Shown one piece after another: positions 43,107 to 52,429 of a DNA stretch of 64,000 nt. Both the position numbers and the translations under genes were made by a program. The first letter of the stretch is position 1; every line of letters starts with the position of its first letter. Under the pieces are notes generated by a model. That model saw only the letters and a program-made list of their open reading frames with translations, searched no databases and was not told the DNA's origin. Origin of the DNA: CALOAD01 sp942491415 (lineage in GTDB: Bacteria; Cyanobacteriota; Vampirovibrionia; Gastranaerophilales; CALOAD01); the NCBI GenBank assembly GCA_942491415.1, contig CALOAD010000020.1:1-64000 (forward strand). Direction: 5' to 3'.

Positions 43107-43913
43107 TTAATTCCCTTTTTTTAACAGAGTTACAAGTCTTGTATTTTCGTAATTTATGAAAATACTTGTAGCTTCACCTTCTTGAGAAAAAGAGATTTTA
43201 GTTTTTTCTAATAAATTTTTTTGAATTTGATATTCTTGATTTCCTTGATTTAAAATTATCATTTTACCTTTTGGCTTTAGAAGATTAATGGCATGTTCCA
43301 ACATTTGAGTCGGCTTTAGATAATTAAGAGGCAGTCCCCATTCTATAAGAGGTTTTGGCGTTAAAAACGGGAAAAACCAGGTTATATAATCGTATTTTTC
43401 TTGATGTTCGAGCAAATTTCCTGTTATATATCTTGCATTGGCAAGATCTTTGATATGATATAAAGCATAATCTTTTCTTGAGTGTAGGTCTGAATATAAT
43501 CTATTGGCATCCAGTTCAATACCGTTAAGAAAAATAGTTCTATCGGAATTATTGTTATATTTGAAAAAATGATATTCACCTACTGCATAAAACCAGTTTT
43601 TTGAACCGATATCAAGTAGCTTAATATTATTTTGTTCTTCGGGTATTTTCAAATGATTTTCCAGAAGTTCGATCATTGCGAGGTTTTCCAGATAGGTTCT
43701 TTTTTTACTGTTATTTTTAAAATGTTCCAAGTGGTATTTTTTTAAGTAATAGCTTTCTTTTTCAATGGCTATTTTAGCTTTTTTAAATGAAAAATTTTCA
43801 AAAAGATTATCTTTTTGTTCATTGGGTGGATTATATTCACCTTTTGACCATTTGATTTTTTTTCGAAGTTCAAAGTCTAATTTATTTTGTAAGTTTTTAA
43901 TAAAAATAGTCAT
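43107..43913 (-). CDS. Class I methyltransferase-like protein
   Basis: A 268-residue protein whose middle region looks like a Rossmann methyltransferase: IKLLDIGSKNWFYAVGEY could be motif I, GIELDAN the acidic ribose-binding strand, and LLKPKGKMIILNQGN the later strand. Motif I lacks the canonical GxGxG, so SAM binding is not certain. The N-terminal 85 residues are basic and helical. It precedes the PilZ gene at 42348-43055 on the same strand, 52 bases away. The substrate is unknown. Confidence 0.5.
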   Translation of the reverse strand: MTIFIKNLQNKLDFELRKKIKWSKGEYNPPNEQKDNLFENFSFKKAKIAIEKESYYLKKYHLEHFKNNSKKRTYLENLAMIELLENHLKIPEEQNNIKLLDIGSKNWFYAVGEYHFFKYNNNSDRTIFLNGIELDANRLYSDLHSRKDYALYHIKDLANARYITGNLLEHQEKYDYITWFFPFLTPKPLIEWGLPLNYLKPTQMLEHAINLLKPKGKMIILNQGNQEYQIQKNLLEKTKISFSQEGEATSIFINYENTRLVTLLKKGN

Positions 43914-43993
43914 AATAATTTGATTTTACTGCAAATAAATTTAGATTTGTTTTAGACATCAATTTTTGCTTGTGTAAAAATTATTATTGGAGT

Positions 43994-44012
43994 TATACCG
44001 ATAGTAAAATGT
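43994..44012 (+). repeat. Dispersed intergenic repeat, copy C (short)
   Basis: TATACCGATAGTAAAATGT, matching 59585-59603 with one mismatch and 10156 onward more loosely. Here it lies about 20 bases before the radical SAM gene, in promoter-like position. Confidence 0.35.
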
Positions 44013-44032
44013 TAAATAATTTAAGGTGAAAA

Positions 44033-44668
44033 ATGTCTGATAAAAAGAATACAACGGTTTATTTTTTAGAAAACACTATGTACATTAATGTCACTAATTT
44101 GTGCACATGCCGGTGCGTATTTTGTATAAGGGATTTGTCAGAAACGGTTGGTGATGCTGATTTAAGGCTTGATGGAGAAGTTAACGCTCATGAAATAATA
44201 GAAGAAATAAAGAAAAATTCACCTGATACTCGTGATGAAATTGTATTTTGCGGATATGGGGAGCCTTTGCTTAAGCTTGATATAGTTAAACAAGTAGCTA
44301 AGTTTATAAAAGAAAACTATCCTGAAATTCCTGTTCGTATAAATACAAATGGGCATGCCAATTTAATTCACAAAAAAGATGTAGTGCCGGAGTTAGTAGG
44401 CTTGATAGACCGAATTTCAGTTAGCCTTAATGCGGAAAATGCCGAAAAATACGGAGAACTGAACCGTTGCAGCTATGATCCTGATGTTGCTTATAAAAAT
44501 GTTAAGGAATTTATTGGCAAATGCCAAAAATATGGAATTGACACAACTGCAACAATAGTAGTTGGTTTCAGGGATTATGTTGTTGATGTTGAGAAATGTA
44601 GGGAGATAGTGGAATCATTAGGTGCTAAATTCAAGATAAGAGAATGGCTTGAGGAAGGTTACAGTTAA
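44033..44668 (+). CDS. TatD-associated-type radical SAM protein
   Basis: A compact 211-residue radical SAM protein. The cluster motif is C24, C28 and C31 (CTCRCVFC), followed by the GYGEPLLKLD segment and RINTNGHAN. The opening TVYFLENTMYINVTNLC and the IRDLSETVGDADL region fit the family found fused or linked to TatD nucleases; here no tatD is adjacent. The substrate is unknown. AAGGTG precedes the ATG by five bases. Confidence 0.8.
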   Translation: MSDKKNTTVYFLENTMYINVTNLCTCRCVFCIRDLSETVGDADLRLDGEVNAHEIIEEIKKNSPDTRDEIVFCGYGEPLLKLDIVKQVAKFIKENYPEIPVRINTNGHANLIHKKDVVPELVGLIDRISVSLNAENAEKYGELNRCSYDPDVAYKNVKEFIGKCQKYGIDTTATIVVGFRDYVVDVEKCREIVESLGAKFKIREWLEEGYS

Positions 44669-44785
44669 ACAATATCAACAAGTGCATTATTTACACGATT
44701 TTTTTAGCGTTATTTAATATATATATAGTCAAGAAAAAAGAATTATTCGTAACAATCTGAAACTAGATAAAAGGACAAAAACAAA

Positions 44786-46939
44786 ATGAGCAAACAACTT
44801 GATGCGATTATGAAGCCTAAATCAATTGCAGTAATTGGAGCTTCAACAAAACCACGTACTATTGGAAGTGAAATTATGAAAAGACTTCAAGAGTATAAGT
44901 TTCAGGGGGATATTTATCCTGTAAATCCTAAAGCAGATACTGTTGAAGGCTTAAAAGCATATAAATCAGTTACCGATATTCCCGGTAGTGTTGATTTTGC
45001 ACTTATTGTAATTCCAAAACAATTCATTATGTCTACAATTGATCAATGTAATGAAAAAGGAATTAAAGGACTTTGTATTATTTCAGCCGGTTTTAAAGAA
45101 ACAGGTTCTGAAGGTGCTGAACTTGAAAACCAGGTAGCGGCTAAACTTAAAGAATATGGAATGAGATGCGTGGGTCCTAATTGTTTAGGCGTTTTAAACA
45201 CACATCCTTCAGTTCAAATGGATGCTACTTTTGCCGAAGAACTTCCTGTTAGAGGAGATATAGCTTTTGTATCTCAATCAGGAGCTTTAGGTGGCGGTAT
45301 TTTAAATATACTGAAAGACTTAAATGTTGGATTCAGCCAGTTTGTTTCTATCGGAAACCAAGCTGATATAAACGCTGAAACTATGATGGAATATTGGGAA
45401 GATGAAAGTGATGTCGGTCAGATTCTTTTATATATGGAATCTATCGCAAACCCTCAAAACTTCATAAGCCTAGCGTCAAAAATAACTAAAAAGAAACCTA
45501 TTGTTGCTTTAAAAGCAGGTCGTTCAGCGGCTGGTGCAAGTGCAGCTTCTTCTCATACAGGTTCTTTAGCTGGCGCTGATAAAGCAGCAGATGCTTTGTT
45601 AAAGCAAAGTGGTGTTATCAGAGAATTTTCACTAAAAGGTCTTTTTGATACAGCCAAAGTTTTCTCAAATTGCCCGATTCCAAAAGGTAATAGAGTTGCT
45701 ATTATCACAAACTCAGGTGGTCCGGGAATTATGGCAACAGATGCAATTTGTGAACATGGAATGGAAATGGCTCCTGTTACAGAAGCTACAAAAGAACATT
45801 TAAAAAGCTTCCTTCCTGATGCAGCAAGTGTTAAAAACCCTATTGATATGATTGCTTCAGCTCCGTTAGAGCACTATAAAAAAACAGTAGAGGCTGTTAT
45901 AGCTGATGAAAATGTAGATATGATAATGGTTATTTACTTGCCGTTTATGGGTTTGAAAGATATTGATGTTGCAAAAGCTGTTATGGAAATAAAGGCTCAA
46001 CATCCTGAAAAGCCTGTTGTTGGTGTATTTATGACAACTTCAAGGTTCTTCCAGGATCTTTCCGAGATGGAAGTTAATATGCCATTCTTTATGTATTCGG
46101 AAGAAGCAGCTGATGCGCTTGAAAAACTTGATAGACAACGTAGATGGATGGAAAAGCCTATCGGAAATACTCCTGTTTACGATGTAGATAGAGAAAAAGT
46201 TAAATCTATTTTTAGGCAATCATTGGCAGAAAATAGAGAGCAATTAACAACTCTTGAATCGATTGATGTACTTGAAGCTTTCGGAATTCGAGCTTGTAAA
46301 TACGGATTGGCTACAGATGTTGATCAAGCTGCGAGTGTAGCAAATGGAATCGGTTATCCGGTTGTAATGAAAATTACGTCAAAAACCATTTCTCACAAAA
46401 CAGATGTTGGTGGCGTTATCGTAAATATTCAAAGCGAAGAGCATTTAAGAGAAGAGCATGCGGCTTTAATTGAAAGATTAAAAGAGAAAAACATGCTTGA
46501 AGGTCTTGAAGGTGTTATCGTTCAAGAAATGGTTAAAGGTAGCCGTGAAATGGTTTGCGGAATTGCTACCGATCCACAATTCGGACCTATGATGATGTTT
46601 GGCTTGGGTGGTGTATTCATTGAAGTTATGAAAGATGTAACTTTCAGAATAGCTCCTTTGACTGACGTTGAAGCAAAAGAAATGATCGAATCTGTTAAAG
46701 CTTATGAGCTTTTAAAAGGTGCCAGAGGTACAAAACCTGCGCAAATAGATCAGATTCAAGAATCATTGTTGAGACTGTCTCAACTTGTTAAGGAATTCCC
46801 ATTTATTGATGAGCTAGATATCAATCCTATGTTGATTTCTGAGTCAACAGGTGAAGGAATTGCAGTTGATGGTCGTATAAAGGTAAGAATGCAAGAAGCT
46901 AAAAAAGCATTAGAGTGTAATTGTTGTTGTTCTTGCTAG
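44786..46939 (+). CDS. Acetyl-CoA synthetase (ADP-forming), fused alpha-beta
   Basis: This enzyme converts acyl-CoA, ADP and phosphate to the free acid, CoA and ATP, a substrate-level phosphorylation step in fermenters. The 717-residue fusion has a CoA-binding domain (about 1-130, starting AVIGASTKPRTIG), two ligase-CoA domains with the phosphorylated histidine H257 in SSHTGSLAGAD, and a C-terminal ATP-grasp domain (about 490-705). The last seven residues are CNCCCSC, an unusual cysteine cluster not expected in this family. It is monocistronic with a strong terminator. Acetate is the likely product, but other acids are possible. Confidence 0.9.
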   Translation: MSKQLDAIMKPKSIAVIGASTKPRTIGSEIMKRLQEYKFQGDIYPVNPKADTVEGLKAYKSVTDIPGSVDFALIVIPKQFIMSTIDQCNEKGIKGLCIISAGFKETGSEGAELENQVAAKLKEYGMRCVGPNCLGVLNTHPSVQMDATFAEELPVRGDIAFVSQSGALGGGILNILKDLNVGFSQFVSIGNQADINAETMMEYWEDESDVGQILLYMESIANPQNFISLASKITKKKPIVALKAGRSAAGASAASSHTGSLAGADKAADALLKQSGVIREFSLKGLFDTAKVFSNCPIPKGNRVAIITNSGGPGIMATDAICEHGMEMAPVTEATKEHLKSFLPDAASVKNPIDMIASAPLEHYKKTVEAVIADENVDMIMVIYLPFMGLKDIDVAKAVMEIKAQHPEKPVVGVFMTTSRFFQDLSEMEVNMPFFMYSEEAADALEKLDRQRRWMEKPIGNTPVYDVDREKVKSIFRQSLAENREQLTTLESIDVLEAFGIRACKYGLATDVDQAASVANGIGYPVVMKITSKTISHKTDVGGVIVNIQSEEHLREEHAALIERLKEKNMLEGLEGVIVQEMVKGSREMVCGIATDPQFGPMMMFGLGGVFIEVMKDVTFRIAPLTDVEAKEMIESVKAYELLKGARGTKPAQIDQIQESLLRLSQLVKEFPFIDELDINPMLISESTGEGIAVDGRIKVRMQEAKKALECNCCCSC

Positions 46940-46954
46940 AATAAAATAAAGTTG

Positions 46955-46988
46955 AAAAAGCTTCGGTTATTTAACCGAAGCTTTTTTT
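46955..46988 (+). terminator. Terminator of the acetyl-CoA synthetase gene
   Basis: AAAAAGCTTCGGTT pairs perfectly with its complement around an ATTT loop and ends in a T-run. It also sits just before the stop of the convergent asparaginase gene. Confidence 0.9.
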
Positions 46989-46992
46989 GTAA

Positions 46993-47982
46993 CTATAAAG
47001 AAAATGTTGGTTTGATTTGCCCGACGATTTTTCCTGAAGTTGTTTTTATATCGGTTTCGTTTATTTCATCAATAAAATGAGCTGTTTCTGGCTTTAAATC
47101 CTCTTTTGTAAGCCATCCGAGTTGTTTTAGGGCTTCAATTGAAACTTTAGCTCTGGCATTCATATTAGAATCCGCTATTTTTATTACAAGTGCTTGTTTT
47201 AAGTCTAAGTTTAATATAGCTAAAAGACCTTCAGCACCTACTTTTGCTATGAGTCTATTATTTGAGCCTTTTATTATATGAGTATCTTGTCGACCTTTGC
47301 CTCCAATTAAATCGGGATGAGTCAAAAAAGCTTTTTTTAGTTCTTGAGCTTCGTTACTTAAAAATAATCTTAAAAGTCCTGATCCTATTTTAGGAAGGGT
47401 CATTCCATAAATTGGGGTTCCACAACCATCAATAGTTTGAGGAGGATTCTCAGTTTTGCAATATTGGTTTGTAATTTCTAATATGTATTTTTGCAAGGGG
47501 TGTTCAAAGTCTAAATAAGAATTGATATCCCAGTTTTTATGGGCGCAGACAAGGAGCATGCCGGCATGTTTTCCTGAACAATTATTATGTAATACGTTTG
47601 GGAGTTCTCCTTCTTTTATTAGGTTATGACGGGTTTCAGTATCTAAAGGAGGATGTGTTCCGCATTTTAAATAGGTTTCATCCAGTCCGGCTTTTTCTAA
47701 AATTTCTTTGACCAATTGAGTATGTTTTTCGGTGCCGGCATGGGATGCTGAACAAATAGCTAAATGTTTTAAGTTTAAATTGAATTTTTCAAAAGCACCG
47801 AATAAAAGCAAAGGCATAGCTTGAAATGGTTTTGCGCAAGACCGTAAAAAATACATAGAATCTGACGTACCAACACTTTTGAGGATGTTTTCATCATCAT
47901 CAACGACAACTATACATCCTGAATGCACTCGTTCTACAAGTTCACCTCTGATGGCTTGTATTAAATTTTTATAACAGGTCAT
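46993..47982 (-). CDS. Asparaginase II-type amidohydrolase
   Basis: A 329-residue member of the asparaginase II family (the Rhizobium etli AspII type, unrelated to E. coli AnsB), which deamidates asparagine. Family blocks are visible: VERVHSGCIVVVD, SCAKPFQAMPLL, CSASHAGTEKH, LHNNCSGKHAGML and DGCGTPIYGMTL. The last two contain the cysteines and Ser/Lys region proposed for catalysis. There is no signal peptide, so it is cytoplasmic. It lies four bases downstream of the MshEN-like gene on the same strand, so the two are co-transcribed. Confidence 0.87.
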   Translation of the reverse strand: MTCYKNLIQAIRGELVERVHSGCIVVVDDDENILKSVGTSDSMYFLRSCAKPFQAMPLLLFGAFEKFNLNLKHLAICSASHAGTEKHTQLVKEILEKAGLDETYLKCGTHPPLDTETRHNLIKEGELPNVLHNNCSGKHAGMLLVCAHKNWDINSYLDFEHPLQKYILEITNQYCKTENPPQTIDGCGTPIYGMTLPKIGSGLLRLFLSNEAQELKKAFLTHPDLIGGKGRQDTHIIKGSNNRLIAKVGAEGLLAILNLDLKQALVIKIADSNMNARAKVSIEALKQLGWLTKEDLKPETAHFIDEINETDIKTTSGKIVGQIKPTFSL

Positions 47983-47986
47983 GGCT

Positions 47987-48751
47987 TTAATTGCCTTTTT
48001 TGGTCATGCTTAATATTTTTTTAAGTTGTGTTTTTAGTATCAGATTCTCTTTTTTCAGTCTGTCTATTTCTCTTATTACTTGTTCATTATTGCTTATAGG
48101 TTGAGTTGGCTGGGTAGATCCCAAGTTAGCATCTATAATGAATCTTTTTTTAGCTTCATCTTTTATGTGAAGAATTGCTTGCATATCTTTTTCAGTAATA
48201 AAATTAAGATTTAGCATAACTTCACCTATGCCTATTCGATCTCCTGATGATTCAATTATTTGTTTTTGAGTTCTAAGAGCTTGATCTAACTGTTCTATGG
48301 TGATTTTTCCGATTCTTGTAAAATATTCACCCAGTCTTATTGTTCCACTCAAATATGCAACAGTACCATTTATTAAATCGCTTGAAGGTTTTTCTATAAA
48401 TTCTTTTTCTATAGCGTCTAAAAAGCAGGTTGCACATTCTTCCAGTGTCCAACGGGATATTATTGTTATTTCAGCAATGTTTGTTTTATTTTGCGCAAAT
48501 TCTAAGAATTTATATAGGTTTATATCAAGTCCTAATTCTCTTGTTTCAAGTTCTTGTCTTCCTTTGAAAGTTATCGAGGGAATATAAAATTGGAATGTAG
48601 TATCTTTTGCCATTGTATTTACGAAAGGGATTGTGATATTTGCTTCAAGATTTTCTTTTAAGTTAAGAAAAATGGCTTGTTTAACCCACAAAGGCATAGA
48701 TATGATTTTATCTTGAAATTCAATAAATTTATTATTTTCCGGTATAGACAT
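47987..48751 (-). CDS. MshEN-like domain protein
   Basis: A 254-residue protein. Residues 1-130 form an unfamiliar alpha/beta domain, perhaps PATAN-like. Residues 140-195 match the MshEN (type II secretion ATPase N-terminal) pattern: two copies of LGE(Y/V)(F/M)L-x-GxIT, as in LGEYFTRIGKITIEQLDQAL and IGEVMLNLNFITEKDMQAIL. MshEN domains bind c-di-GMP in several proteins. The end (about 217-247) is a probable coiled coil. The combination suggests a c-di-GMP- or secretion-linked regulator. It is co-transcribed with asparaginase. Confidence 0.6.
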   Translation of the reverse strand: MSIPENNKFIEFQDKIISMPLWVKQAIFLNLKENLEANITIPFVNTMAKDTTFQFYIPSITFKGRQELETRELGLDINLYKFLEFAQNKTNIAEITIISRWTLEECATCFLDAIEKEFIEKPSSDLINGTVAYLSGTIRLGEYFTRIGKITIEQLDQALRTQKQIIESSGDRIGIGEVMLNLNFITEKDMQAILHIKDEAKKRFIIDANLGSTQPTQPISNNEQVIREIDRLKKENLILKTQLKKILSMTKKGN

Positions 48752-48987
48752 TATAAACCCTCACGATTCGTCAATGTTTATTTGTATATTTATTTTTTAT
48801 TATATCTGAATCAGAAAATAATTAAAAACCTCTTTTTAAATTATTTGCGCTTAACCCTTAAAAAATTAAACATTTGTAAATGATTTTTTTCTAATTAATT
48901 AAAAAAAGCAATTAGGTTGGGTTGGTTGTTTTTATATATATAAGAGAATTATAAAAAATTAAATTGAGAGAATTTAAGAGGCTTAAA

Positions 48988-49731
48988 ATGAATTTTAATA
49001 TATTAAGTATATTACCGGCTCTTTTATGGGTACAAAAAAAAGTTTTTAAACTTATGTATCCTAGTTTAGATGTTAAAAGTTCCGATTCAAATTCATATTC
49101 TTCAAATGGCTCAAAAACTTATATGACAGCTAATACAACTCTTGAATTAACTGCTAAAACTCAACAAAAAGCTCAAAAAGTAAACCAAAATGCCTCAAAA
49201 ATACTTAAAAAGTTTATTAAAAAGCCTGAGCAAATTCTTAAATTTATGGAAGCTAAAGGTACAAAAGTTATAAAAGCTCCTCATATGAATAAAGTTCTTA
49301 CTTTAATAGGAGAAAATGAAGGTTTTATAACGCCAATTACAGGTTTTAAAGCTTTATACCTTACAATAGCTATTAATCTTTTATCTAAAAAGAAAGTTGC
49401 TATTTCATTCAAAACCGAACCTATGTTTGTAACGAGGAATCTTCCTCTTAACTTATATTCCCTTGCACATCAGTTCTATCATTGGGTTGCATTTGTTCAA
49501 AAAATGCCCGGATACGAACAAGAAACTGTGGAAAAATTCAAAGACATCTGGCGTTTAGATGCAACATCCGGAGCTATGGATAAGCTTTCTTTTGAAGATG
49601 TTATGTCTTTAAGAAGTGCAATCGCAAGGGATGTAGAAGCTATTGATTTTGTGAAAAATTTCACAAGGGAAATGGTTGGTGCAAAAGACTCTCTTAATAA
49701 AATGAAAAACGGTCAAACCGTAAACATTTAA
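48988..49731 (+). CDS. Hypothetical protein
   Basis: About 247 residues from the ATG at 48988, seven bases after AAGAGG; a TTG at 48964 in frame has no ribosome-binding site. The protein begins with a short hydrophobic segment (ILSILPALLWVQKKVF), then a Ser/Thr/Gln-rich stretch, then a folded region with helices around LNLYSLAHQFYHWVAFVQKMPGYEQET. It ends with a basic polar tail. No family is recognised. It is monocistronic and shares its 3' region design with the 34525 gene. Confidence 0.6.
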   Translation: MNFNILSILPALLWVQKKVFKLMYPSLDVKSSDSNSYSSNGSKTYMTANTTLELTAKTQQKAQKVNQNASKILKKFIKKPEQILKFMEAKGTKVIKAPHMNKVLTLIGENEGFITPITGFKALYLTIAINLLSKKKVAISFKTEPMFVTRNLPLNLYSLAHQFYHWVAFVQKMPGYEQETVEKFKDIWRLDATSGAMDKLSFEDVMSLRSAIARDVEAIDFVKNFTREMVGAKDSLNKMKNGQTVNI

Positions 49732-49740
49732 AATCTCAAA

Positions 49741-49768
49741 ATCTCTCTTAATAATTCTCTCTCAAATT
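49741..49768 (+). repeat. TCTCTC-containing 3' element, copy 2
   Basis: ATCTCTCTTAATAAT followed by TCTCTCTCAAATT, nine bases after the 48988 gene stop. It parallels 35122-35154 in sequence and position. Confidence 0.45.
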
Positions 49769-49770
49769 TT

Positions 49771-49794
49771 TGAGGTCCTAGGGCCTCTTTTTTA
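49771..49794 (+). terminator. Terminator after the 48988 gene
   Basis: GAGGTCC and GGGCCTC pair (one G-T pair) around TA and are followed by a run of six T. Confidence 0.75.
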
Positions 49795-49847
49795 TTGCGA
49801 AATTTTTGTTCGAGTTTTATTTTATATTTTGCATAAATCTTAGTATT

Positions 49848-50480
49848 TTATTCTTCTTCAAAAACATCAGCTTCGTGGAACACTCCACCGCCGCAAATAA
49901 CCTCTATTACCCGCAATAAAAACTCTCTTGGAGCATCTATTTGATTTATATAAAATTCTTGGTCTCCCAAGTGCTTTATTTTGATTATCGCTTCAGCTGT
50001 TTTATCAGCGGGAATGTACATAGATGCTACTTCGCTTTTTAATACCTCTTGGATATTCTTTTGATTATGGACATCCACATAGTCGTTAAAAGCTATTATT
50101 CTTCCCGTAAATAAAGGAGGGGCTTCTTTTCTGTAAAGTGCTTGCGGTTGAGAATTTTGTCTGGTTGAAAAACTTATTTTTTGCCATAAAATGCCTAATT
50201 GTCCGGCATGTTTTTCGCTGTCAGTATTGTAGATAATACCTGAAGAATCAAGCCCTCGAGCTTCAAAGGACTCTTTGAGATTCTCTGTTACTTTTTCCAT
50301 TTCTTTGAGCATTTTTTGAAACGCTTCATTGGTATTGGCTAACGCCTCTGAATGCTCAAGACATTGTTTGTACATATGACTTGTTATGAGGTTAACTCTT
50401 TCTTTCACTAAGGAATCTTTTTGCGATTCAATATTTTCTGATACTTCTTGTTGTGTAATATTTTCTGTTTTATCGTTCAT
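49848..50480 (-). CDS. Hypothetical protein with coiled-coil N-terminus
   Basis: A 210-residue acidic protein. Residues 1-75 are helical with heptad spacing (ANTNEAFQKMLKEMEKVTENLKESF). The rest is a mixed alpha/beta domain with no known motif, containing PPLFTGRIIAFNDYVDVHNQ and VICGGGVFHEADVFEEE at the end. It is divergent from the flagellar operon. AGGTG lies about five bases before the ATG. Function is unknown. Confidence 0.6.
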   Translation of the reverse strand: MNDKTENITQQEVSENIESQKDSLVKERVNLITSHMYKQCLEHSEALANTNEAFQKMLKEMEKVTENLKESFEARGLDSSGIIYNTDSEKHAGQLGILWQKISFSTRQNSQPQALYRKEAPPLFTGRIIAFNDYVDVHNQKNIQEVLKSEVASMYIPADKTAEAIIKIKHLGDQEFYINQIDAPREFLLRVIEVICGGGVFHEADVFEEE

Positions 50481-50957
50481 ATTTCACCTCATTTTTGGGA
50501 ATTGTTTAGTAAGTTTAAATTAGTTAATTCGAATTGTTATATAGTCAAAATCTTTATGGAATTTGGAAGGGCGAAGCCCTTTCGTATGCTCTGGGAAGTC
50601 TGGGGTGGGGGTTTTAATAACTTTTGCTGAAAATTAAATAGCAATTCGAGTTAGTTACTTAATTTTAATATGTATTAATATTTTAATTGTTTTTTGTTGA
50701 AAAAAGTATATGTTTTTTTGAATTTAATACAATTGGTCTAACTTTTTTTATAAGCCAAAAATCCGTCTCAGTCTCTAAAAACCATTGGTAAATATACAAA
50801 GGTAACCACATGGTCTATATGCTTTGATTTTATTTACACCATAAGGTGGATGATATGAATCATCCAAATATAGTAATTTATATTAGGAACTTGGGTAAGT
50901 TGTATCTATTTAAAAGGTACAAATAGTGAAATTAGATGGTGAGTGAGTTTGGTGGGT
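50481..50957. other. Upstream region of the flagellar operon with palindromes
   Basis: No gene is seen in this 477-base stretch. It holds an AAGGGC/GCCCTT hairpin with GAA loop (50567-50581) in a locally G-rich patch. It also has three dyads: ACCATTGGT (50781-50789), ACCACATGGT (50805-50814) and CACCATAAGGTG (50837-50848). A GGATGAT/ATCATCC hairpin lies at about 50848-50865. I find neither a sigma-28 nor a sigma-54 consensus. The dyads are candidate operators for the flagellar operon. Confidence 0.4.
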
Positions 50958-51572
50958 ATGCAAATTACCGGTTTGGAACTAACTTTAAGACGAATAAACA
51001 CGATAGAATCGAAATTTCAAAATATTGGCAGATCTTTTGAAACCGACAATAATTTTGAAACAATTTTGAATAAATCTATCGACCAAAAAGCCGCCGCTAC
51101 AGACTCTTTATCTGTAAATAAATTACCTGAAATTAAACACTTATCAGATGTGAAGTCAGTTTCAAGTTATTTAGGAACATCTAAAAGCGATATAAATGAC
51201 CTTATTTCCAAGTATTCCAAAGAAAACAATGTGGATGAAAATCTTATAAGAGCAGTGGTCAAAGCAGAATCCGCATATAATGTACAGGCAAAATCTCCTG
51301 TTGGCGCTCAAGGGTTAATGCAGTTAATGCCTGCTACGGCAAAAAATTTAGGGGTGGATAACCCGTTTAACCCCGAGCAAAACATAAAAGGCGGTACAAA
51401 ATATTTAAAAGGGTTATTGGATAGATTTGACGGAAACAAAGAACTTGCACTAGCTGCATACAACGCAGGTCCGGGAGCGGTAAACAAATACGGAGGGGTA
51501 CCACCATACAGGGAGACTCAAGATTACATAAAAAAAGTATTGGGGTATCAAAAAGAACTTAATAACATCTAA
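50958..51572 (+). CDS. Lytic transglycosylase of the flagellar operon
   Basis: A soluble lytic transglycosylase (SLT fold) that cleaves peptidoglycan, presumably to let the rod through. The catalytic glutamate is about E104 in VVKAESAYNVQAKSP, followed by GAQGLMQLMPATA and the AAYNAGPGAVNKYGG motif. The N-terminal 90 residues start MQITGLELTLRRINTIESKF, a form seen in flagellar-operon transglycosylases. I use the ATG at 50958; a GTG at 50943 is possible. There is no signal peptide, so export may go through the flagellar system. In enterobacteria this activity is fused to FlgJ; here FlgJ lacks it. Confidence 0.85.
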   Translation: MQITGLELTLRRINTIESKFQNIGRSFETDNNFETILNKSIDQKAAATDSLSVNKLPEIKHLSDVKSVSSYLGTSKSDINDLISKYSKENNVDENLIRAVVKAESAYNVQAKSPVGAQGLMQLMPATAKNLGVDNPFNPEQNIKGGTKYLKGLLDRFDGNKELALAAYNAGPGAVNKYGGVPPYRETQDYIKKVLGYQKELNNI

Positions 51573-51613
51573 AAGTTATAAAGACTAGACAGACAACAAC
51601 CAGGGGAGCCAAA

Positions 51614-52399
51614 ATGTTAAGAGGAATAGAATCAACAAAACAAGGAATGTTAAGTGCATTGCACTTAAACGATACTATTGCTAATAATATGGCGAACATT
51701 AGCACTACAGGCTTTAAGCAAAGCAAGGTAGTGTTTAAGAATATTCAAGATACTGCTATTGAAAATCTTGATAAAAATAAACACAGTGAAGACGGTAAAA
51801 AAACAGTGGGTTCTATAAGTCTTGGCAGTGGTGTTGATTCTGTTATTATCGATTTTCAACAAGGAGCAATAAAATCTACAGGTAATCCTTTAGATCTTGC
51901 CATAAATGGAGATGGATTTTTTAGAATTAAAAAAGAAAACGGTGATGTTGCTTATACCAGAAACGGTAATTTTCTTTTAGCTGCCGATGGTACATTGAAA
52001 ACAGTATCAGGCGAGTCTGTATTAGGCAAAGAAGGTCCTATAAAAATAGACATTAAAAGAAATCAGGCTAGCGAAATAATAATTTCAGAAGACGGTTCTA
52101 TTGAACTGGAACAAGAAAAAATAGGTCAGGTTGATTTGGTTGATTTTAAAGACAAAACGTCTTTGAAATCAGTTGGCAGTTCAATGTATGTACCTATTAA
52201 CCCTGACGAGAAGCCTGTTAAAGCCGAAAATTGTCAGGTTACTCAAGGAGCAATAGAATCATCAAATGCAAATGTAATAGGAACAATGGTAAATTCAATA
52301 ACAGCGATGAGAACATATGAAACGCTTAATAATATAATGCAAACGACAAGTAAAACACTTGAAAAAAACGTAAATAACGTAGGCAGAATAACAAGATAA
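51614..52399 (+). CDS. flgF: Flagellar proximal rod protein FlgF
   Basis: A rod protein that assembles inside the flagellar basal body. The conserved N-terminus (LNDTIANNMANISTTGFKQ), the GNPLDLAINGDGFFRI segment and the C-terminal amphipathic helix (SITAMRTYETLNNIMQTTSK) define the FlgF/FlgG family. With 261 residues and lower similarity to the FlgG consensus than the next gene, it is best called FlgF. It follows the transglycosylase by 41 bases and precedes flgG by 30. Confidence 0.88.
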   Translation: MLRGIESTKQGMLSALHLNDTIANNMANISTTGFKQSKVVFKNIQDTAIENLDKNKHSEDGKKTVGSISLGSGVDSVIIDFQQGAIKSTGNPLDLAINGDGFFRIKKENGDVAYTRNGNFLLAADGTLKTVSGESVLGKEGPIKIDIKRNQASEIIISEDGSIELEQEKIGQVDLVDFKDKTSLKSVGSSMYVPINPDEKPVKAENCQVTQGAIESSNANVIGTMVNSITAMRTYETLNNIMQTTSKTLEKNVNNVGRITR

Positions 52400-52429
52400 G
52401 AAATTAATAAAGGGTTGGAGGAAATATAA

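Noticed and set aside
43994..44003. Sigma-28 promoter (CCGATA) for the radical SAM gene
   Set aside because: The nearest TAAA-type -35 gives spacing about three bases too long, and the same word also lies between convergent genes at 59585, so it is treated as a repeat instead.
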